This document shows positions 58,692-64,000 of a stretch of 64,000 nt of DNA, one piece after another. Where the stretch lies: the NCBI GenBank assembly GCA_045628945.1, contig JAZQQG010000047.1, positions 1-64,000 of the forward strand. The letters run 5' to 3'. Position 1 is the stretch's first letter. Each line of letters starts with the position of its first letter. This DNA comes from RGIG4034 sp045628945 (GTDB lineage: Bacteria > Bacillota > Clostridia > Lachnospirales > Lachnospiraceae). The translations under genes and the position numbers were made by a program. The notes under the pieces were generated by a model. The model made no database searches, was not told the origin of the DNA, and was given only the letters and a program-made list of their open reading frames with translations.

Positions 58692-60944
58692 TTACTTGTT
58701 CTTCTTACCGCCGATCTTCTTAAGAAGATACCATAAAGCACCGGTAATGCATACGGAAGAATAAGCACCGCATACGATACCAACCATTAACGGTAACGCG
58801 AACAGACGAATGCTTGCCACGCCGAAGATGAACAGCATCAGAACCATCACAAAGGTGGTTAAGGATGTGTAGATACTTCTGGACAGGGTCTGCGTAATAC
58901 TCTTATTTACTACCTCGGCAAGATCCTCATTCTTACGCATTGCCTTCATATTCTCACGAATACGGTCGAAAATGACGTTGGTTGCGTTGATGGAGTAACC
59001 TACCAGAGTTAACATACATGCAATGAAGGTATTGCCGACCGAGATACGGAAGATGGCATAGAAGCCAAGTACTACCAGCACGTCATGTAACAATGCGATA
59101 ACCGCACTCGATGCGAAACGAATATCCTTGAATCGAATGAAAATGTAGATCAACATACAGATGGTTGCAATCAATACGGAGATGATGGCATTCTTACGCA
59201 TCTCACCGGAGATGGTACCGGAAATGTTCTCCTCCTGAATGTCCTCTGCGGTCAGGCCAAGAGAAGCATTTAAGGCTTCCTTAAGAAGTGCTCTGCTCGA
59301 CTGATCCAGAATTCTTGTCTTAACAATAACCTGATTCTCTCCCATTACGGTCTGAACCTGAAGATCGCCGGCGCCGATAGCGTCCTCAAATACGGGAACG
59401 ATTTCCTTGTTGGCGCGGTCAAGATCATACTCCTCTTCGAAGTTCAAGGTGAAGGAAGAACCACCGGAGAACTCCAGACTGTAATTGAGGGAGTTGCCCT
59501 TCGTTCCATGGAAAACAACCATTGCGATTAAACCGGCTGCGATACATACGCCGGAGACTGCGAAGCAGATTGCCTTCTTGGATAAGAAGTTAATGCTCTT
59601 ACGCTCCTTCGTAATACCGTAGAGATTCTCATTCTTCGCACCGATGGTGAAAAGTGCCTTCAGTACGAGACGGGTAACCACCAGAGCAGAGAACATGGAC
59701 AAAAGAATACCGATGCCCAGGGTAATTGCGAAGCCCTTAATCGGACCGGTTCCCAACCAGATCAGAACGGCTGCCGCAATCAGGGTGGTGATGTTACCGT
59801 CCAGAATGGCGCTTAATGCCTTCTTAAAGCCGATGTCAATGGAGGAACGAACCGTTTTACCAAGACCCAACTCCTCGCGGATACGCGCAAAGATAATGAC
59901 ATTCGCATCCACCGCCATACCAATGGAAAGAATGATACCGGCAATACCGGGAAGGGTTAAGGTAACACCAAAGAAGTTAATGGTTAATAACATTAAAATC
60001 GTATATAACACTAAGGCAATACCGGAAGCAAGACCGGGAATGCGATAGATAACAATCATGAACAAAATAACAAGGCAAAGACCGATAATACCTGCAATAA
60101 CAGAAGTCTTAACGGCATTCTCACCCAACTGAGCACCCACAACCTTGGAGGTTAACTCATTCAGAGTAAGCTTCAGACCACCGATACGAATGTTGCTGGC
60201 AAGCTTCTTCGCGGTCTCCATACTTCCCATACCGGTAATACGTGCACTACCGTCGGTAATTGCTTCATTTACACGAGGTGCACTGATAATTCTTCCATCG
60301 TAGTAGATTGCGATGGTCCAACCGTTTGCTGCTGCGGTTCTGGTTGCATTGGCGAAGCCCTCTGCACCAGAGTTATTCAGGGTTAACAGTACGACATAAT
60401 CCACTTTACCGAGATCACCGGTCGTGGTGCTTGCCTTGGCGGAGGCCACTTCCGTACCGGTTACCACTACGGAACCGTTTGCTACAAGATCCTCAATCGT
60501 AACGCCCTCGGCCAGTACATACTCGCCGGTCTCATTGTCCAGAGAGTAATTGATCTTACCGGTAGGATCCTTGTAGGAAATGAAATACAGGGAACCGGGA
60601 CGACCTAACTCTGCTAAGATCTCCTCTGCATTATATACGCCGGGAATCTCGACATCGATACGGTTGCTGCCTTCCTGATATACGGAAGCCTCGGTAGTAC
60701 CCGTAACGCTCTCAATTCTCTGCTGAAGCTTGAAGATGGTATCATTGATATCCGTCTGAGAAGGATTCTTCTCCCCTTCCACTTCGTAAGTAATGCTTAC
60801 ACCGCCGGCAAGATCAAGACCCTGCTTAATCTTGGCTGCGGAGCCGCTCTTCTTCGAATCAATACCGAATACTACAATAAAGCCGAGTCCGAGAATGGCT
60901 ACGAACGTAAGCACAAGTGTGATAATCGCTTTTTTCTTGTTCAT
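58692..60944 (-). CDS. secDF: Protein translocase SecDF (fused)
   Basis: Proton-driven accessory of the Sec translocon. 750 residues carrying both SecD and SecF in one chain as in Bacillus: N-terminal helix, DLAGGVSITYEVEG, P1 domain, six-helix SecD core (MAVDANVIIFARIREE), then SecF (FSGGSSFTLNF ... VGYSINATNVIFDRIREN) with six helices. It has a strong promoter. Confidence 0.97.
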   Translation of the reverse strand: MNKKKAIITLVLTFVAILGLGFIVVFGIDSKKSGSAAKIKQGLDLAGGVSITYEVEGEKNPSQTDINDTIFKLQQRIESVTGTTEASVYQEGSNRIDVEIPGVYNAEEILAELGRPGSLYFISYKDPTGKINYSLDNETGEYVLAEGVTIEDLVANGSVVVTGTEVASAKASTTTGDLGKVDYVVLLTLNNSGAEGFANATRTAAANGWTIAIYYDGRIISAPRVNEAITDGSARITGMGSMETAKKLASNIRIGGLKLTLNELTSKVVGAQLGENAVKTSVIAGIIGLCLVILFMIVIYRIPGLASGIALVLYTILMLLTINFFGVTLTLPGIAGIILSIGMAVDANVIIFARIREELGLGKTVRSSIDIGFKKALSAILDGNITTLIAAAVLIWLGTGPIKGFAITLGIGILLSMFSALVVTRLVLKALFTIGAKNENLYGITKERKSINFLSKKAICFAVSGVCIAAGLIAMVVFHGTKGNSLNYSLEFSGGSSFTLNFEEEYDLDRANKEIVPVFEDAIGAGDLQVQTVMGENQVIVKTRILDQSSRALLKEALNASLGLTAEDIQEENISGTISGEMRKNAIISVLIATICMLIYIFIRFKDIRFASSAVIALLHDVLVVLGFYAIFRISVGNTFIACMLTLVGYSINATNVIFDRIRENMKAMRKNEDLAEVVNKSITQTLSRSIYTSLTTFVMVLMLFIFGVASIRLFALPLMVGIVCGAYSSVCITGALWYLLKKIGGKKNK

Positions 60945-60995
60945 AATTACAATCCTACTTTCTGTGAATGTGTTTCTTCGGAAACAACACCCGAA

Positions 60996-61024
60996 ATTAT
61001 AACATAAGAGCTATCTGTTTTCAA
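60996..61024 (-). promoter_or_regulatory. Sigma-A promoter of secDF
   Basis: -35 TTGAAA (61024-61019), 17-base spacer, extended -10 TGTTATAAT (TATAAT 61001-60996). The -35 overlaps the stop codon of the upstream CNNM/CBS gene. Confidence 0.85.
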
Positions 61025-62307
61025 CTTTTTTCCGTCTCATCCTCCGGCAGGACTTCATCCACGCAAAAGACAATCCGAACCTTGATAATTCGATTCTTGA
61101 CCACCTTCTCCGCAAAGAGTGCCGTACCGTCTTCCATCCGGGCGCAATCCCCTTCTTCCGGAAGCTTATCCAAAAGTCCGATCAGTACACCGCCGATGGA
61201 ATCGAAATCCTCACTCTCAAAATGAGAGTCAATGGCATCGTTCAAATCGTCCAGTTTCATGCTGCCGGCCACGATATACTCGCGCTCGGAGATTTGGTTA
61301 ATCTTGTCTTTTTCATCAGCATCGTATTCATCACGAATCTCGCCGACAATCTCCTCCAGCAGATCTTCCAACGTAATCATGCCGACGGCATTGCCGTACT
61401 CATCGATGACAATGGTAAGTCCCAGACCGTTTCCGCGCATCTCATTCAGAAGATCGGCCGTTTTCTTTTTTTCATAGGTGTAGTACACCGAACGAAGTAC
61501 CTCCTTCACCCGGAAGCTTCGCGTATTTTTTACCCCCAAAAGGTCCTTCACATTCACCATGCCGACGATATGCTCTTTTTCTCCGTCGTAGACAGGAAAA
61601 CGGGTATACATATGCTCACGGGCAATGGCAATCAGCTCCCCGTACCGAATGTCATACGGAACGGTTACCATTTCAATCGCCGGAATCATAATCTCTTCCG
61701 CCACCGCATCCGAGAAGTCGAAAAGATTATTGATAATGTCCTTCTCTTCTTCCTCAATCACACCGGTTTCCGACCCTACATCGACATAGGAACGAAGCTC
61801 GCTTTCGGTAATGGTCTCTGCTTTGGTCTTGTCGGCACGAAACAGAATCAGAAAAACCTTCGCAATCAGTTCCACCACGAAGATAATCGGAAGCAAAAGC
61901 ATGGTCATCCCATAGATAATCGGGGCGTAGGTTAACGCCATTCCCTCGCAATGAATCGCTGCGATGTTCTTCGGGATAATCTCGCCAAACATCAATACGG
62001 CAAGGGTCAGAATTCCGGTCGCCACCCCGATATAGACGGAGCCGAAGGCTTCCATCGTAAAAGTCGTTACCAGGGCGGATGCCGCAATATTCACAATATT
62101 ATTGCCAATCAGAATCGCACTGAGGACCTTGGGATACCGGTCCAAAACCTTCTGAAGAATTCGTGCTCTGCGATTGCCGTCCTCACACAGGGTGCGGATT
62201 CGAATCTTATTGACCATCGTAACGGCCGTCTCTGCCGACGAGAAAAACGCAGACAGCAAAACCAGCACAATACTGATGATTAACTGAATCATAAGTGAAC
62301 TGTTCAA
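61021..62307 (-). CDS. Hemolysin family protein (CNNM/DUF21 + CBS pair + CorC_HlyC)
   Basis: 428 residues: four-helix CNNM domain (LVLLSAFFSSAETAVTMV ... LIGNNIVNIAASALVTT), two CBS domains (about 205-330) and a C-terminal CorC_HlyC domain (DSIGGVLIGLLDKLPEEGD). Relatives export Mg2+ or Co2+. The start is TTG at 62307, with AAGGAG 6 bases upstream; the first ATG is five codons later. A missing helix is not evident. Confidence 0.92.
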   Translation of the reverse strand: MNSSLMIQLIISIVLVLLSAFFSSAETAVTMVNKIRIRTLCEDGNRRARILQKVLDRYPKVLSAILIGNNIVNIAASALVTTFTMEAFGSVYIGVATGILTLAVLMFGEIIPKNIAAIHCEGMALTYAPIIYGMTMLLLPIIFVVELIAKVFLILFRADKTKAETITESELRSYVDVGSETGVIEEEEKDIINNLFDFSDAVAEEIMIPAIEMVTVPYDIRYGELIAIAREHMYTRFPVYDGEKEHIVGMVNVKDLLGVKNTRSFRVKEVLRSVYYTYEKKKTADLLNEMRGNGLGLTIVIDEYGNAVGMITLEDLLEEIVGEIRDEYDADEKDKINQISEREYIVAGSMKLDDLNDAIDSHFESEDFDSIGGVLIGLLDKLPEEGDCARMEDGTALFAEKVVKNRIIKVRIVFCVDEVLPEDETEKS

Positions 62308-62342
62308 TCCATACTCCTTTTCATTGCATCAAAACCTTGAAA

Positions 62343-64000
62343 CTATCCTTCTTTTACCAGATGAAGTTTCAGTGCAATCTTTGCTAAGATCCGTCCCTTC
62401 GGCAGACGGCGGATATCCTCCGCCGAGAGGTGACTGATCAGAATAATCGCAACAAAATAAACCGGAACCGCTACCATCATAGCCGCAAACAAGCATAAGG
62501 CATAGTGAAGTTTCAATGCATAGAGCCCGTTATAGACGCCCCAGGCAGCCACGCCCATGAAAGCGCTGGAGATGGTCGGTGCAAAAAAGGTTTTGATCAT
62601 CTCCTGACGGTATCCGGTATAGCGGTGCACGCTAAACTGGTTTAACACACTGATCAATACCGTATAGAAAATGGTGGCAAGCACCAGTGCGTAGCTGTTC
62701 ATCTCCGTAAACGCCACCAATGGAATAATCAGAATCGTCTGCGCAATCAGCGCAATTCCCGAATTGATTACCGGAATATTCACCTTGCCGATTCCCTGCA
62801 ATACCCCGTTACTGATGGACGAAATCTGGTAAACAATCACGCTCTGCGCCATCATCCGAAGCAGCGACACTGCCAGATCAAAATATTCTACCGACGGCTG
62901 CAAAAGCTGCATAATGGGCCGGGCCAGCACACACAGACCGACCGCGGCCGGAATGGACACCAGCATCGTTGCACGAATCCCATCTCCCATTTTCTTATTG
63001 ATTCCGTCGTAATCTCCCCGTTCAAAGAGTGTCGAAACCGTAGGAATAATTGCACTCGACATGGCAGCCCCCAACGCCACCGGAATATTGGCGATGACCA
63101 CCACGCGGCCGGAATACACCCCGTAGAGTTTCGAAGCATCGGATTCCGTATAGGCTTTTAACTTCATTAAGAGCCGCACAAATACCGTCTGATTCACCAC
63201 CGTATTCATATTATAGATACAGGAGGAAATAATAATCGGCGTTACAATGAGCAACAGACTCTTAAAGATCATCCCGTAGCTCATCACCTCACTGTCCGAC
63301 ATCCGATCGCGTCGCATGCGCTTCACAATCGTCTTACGGTTTAAGAGATACATTCCGATCATAAAAAGCAATCCCACCAGCACACCGCTTCCGGTACCGA
63401 GTGCAGAACCGCATGCGCCGTTGATGGCACGAAGGGTCGCTTCATCGTCTTTTGCCAGATTCGTAAGGAAGTATGCGGCAAAGATACTGACGAAGGCATT
63501 CGCAATCTGCTCTAAAATCTGCGAGATACTGGTCTGCGTCATGGTTCGATGGGCCTGGAAATAGCCACGAAGTACGCCCAGATATCCATAGAGAACAATG
63601 GTCGGAGTGAATACGCGAAGAACTCTGGCGGAATTGGGCTCCACAAACAAATCGGCGCCAAAGAACAGCAAAAGGCTTCCGACAATGCCCATAACCGTTA
63701 CATAGATTAAGGCGCAACGAAATACTCTCTGCGCATTCTTGTACCGGCGATTCGCCAGGAGCCCGGAGATAATCTTCGAGATTGCGGTTGGCATACTGTA
63801 GGAAGCAATGGTGAGAATAATGAGATAGATATTGTACGCCGTTCCGTAATAACCGTTTCCTTCATTGCCGATAATGGCAGTAAGTGGCGTACGATAAAGA
63901 GTCCCGATGATTTTCGAGACAAAACCTGCTGCGGCGAGGATTCCCGCCTGCATTATGAAACTATTGTTACCGGAGGAGCTGTTTTCTTTGGCAGCTCCTC
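62343..64000 (-). CDS. Polysaccharide/lipid II flippase, SpoVB/MurJ-like (MOP family); 5' end outside window
   Basis: At least 552 residues with about fourteen helices: GFVSKIIGTLYRTPLTAIIGNEGNGYYGTAYN is the typical first helix of the SpoVB/MurJ-like MOP group. The frame stays open past the first ATG (63953) to the window edge (reading ...AAKENSSSGNNSFI before it), so the true start is outside. It may flip lipid II or another lipid-linked sugar. Confidence 0.9.
   Translation of the reverse strand, partial: GAAKENSSSGNNSFIMQAGILAAAGFVSKIIGTLYRTPLTAIIGNEGNGYYGTAYNIYLIILTIASYSMPTAISKIISGLLANRRYKNAQRVFRCALIYVTVMGIVGSLLLFFGADLFVEPNSARVLRVFTPTIVLYGYLGVLRGYFQAHRTMTQTSISQILEQIANAFVSIFAAYFLTNLAKDDEATLRAINGACGSALGTGSGVLVGLLFMIGMYLLNRKTIVKRMRRDRMSDSEVMSYGMIFKSLLLIVTPIIISSCIYNMNTVVNQTVFVRLLMKLKAYTESDASKLYGVYSGRVVVIANIPVALGAAMSSAIIPTVSTLFERGDYDGINKKMGDGIRATMLVSIPAAVGLCVLARPIMQLLQPSVEYFDLAVSLLRMMAQSVIVYQISSISNGVLQGIGKVNIPVINSGIALIAQTILIIPLVAFTEMNSYALVLATIFYTVLISVLNQFSVHRYTGYRQEMIKTFFAPTISSAFMGVAAWGVYNGLYALKLHYALCLFAAMMVAVPVYFVAIILISHLSAEDIRRLPKGRILAKIALKLHLVKEG

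Overview
The window looks like chromosome from a Gram-positive, flagellated anaerobe of the Clostridia, most likely Lachnospiraceae. Supporting signs are a type III glutamine synthetase, the order priA-def-fmt-yugP-rsmB-rlmN-stp-prkC-rsgA-rpe, a dcw cluster starting with mraZ, proteins resembling Lachnospiraceae-specific families, consensus TTGACA/TATAAT promoters with GGAGG ribosome sites, and a sigma-D (flagellar) promoter. Every gene called here is on the minus strand, so transcription runs from high to low coordinates. No phage, insertion sequence or CRISPR array was seen. The gene at each end of the window is cut by the edge.

1-9.6 kb, nitrogen/glutamine and methionine: metA, then purF-carA-carB, then glnN (GSIII) and amt. 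The transcripts for purF-carAB and glnN-amt carry four related leader hairpins sharing one sequence (GCAAAGGCGC ... GUGCC), two of them in tandem before glnN. This is the best candidate for an undescribed regulatory system in the window: a terminator/antiterminator RNA element marking glutamine-producing, glutamine-consuming and ammonium-uptake genes.

9.7-17.1 kb: ligA and an RluF-like pseudouridine synthase; a lipoprotein gene and a membrane-anchored SH3 protein gene; tRNA-Arg(CCG); a gene resembling DUF5688; efp; a small unknown gene. 17.2-22.7 kb: a five-gene peptide ABC importer (SBP-B-C-D-F) and nrdR. 22.9-31.2 kb: a compact dcw cluster, mraZ-rsmH-ftsL-ftsI-mraY-ftsW-ftsQ-ftsZ, with no mur ligases, murG or ftsA, led by a sigma-A promoter and a 10-bp-periodic array of MraZ boxes.

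31.3-44.2 kb: an unusual single-ORF fusion of Lgt to a PfkB sugar kinase; ychF; an EAL phosphodiesterase with a degenerate GGDEF; two unknown genes behind a perfect sigma-D promoter; an Rpn-family nuclease whose ribosome site is buried in a hairpin; a PaaK-like CoA ligase; a heterodimeric ABC exporter. 44.2-55.7 kb: the priA-to-rpe block for replication restart, formylation/deformylation, rRNA modification and Ser/Thr phosphorylation. 55.7-64 kb: recJ with an 18-bp tandem repeat across its stop codon, a membrane-anchored EEP-family phosphodiesterase, secDF, a CNNM/CBS protein, and a SpoVB/MurJ-like flippase cut by the window end.
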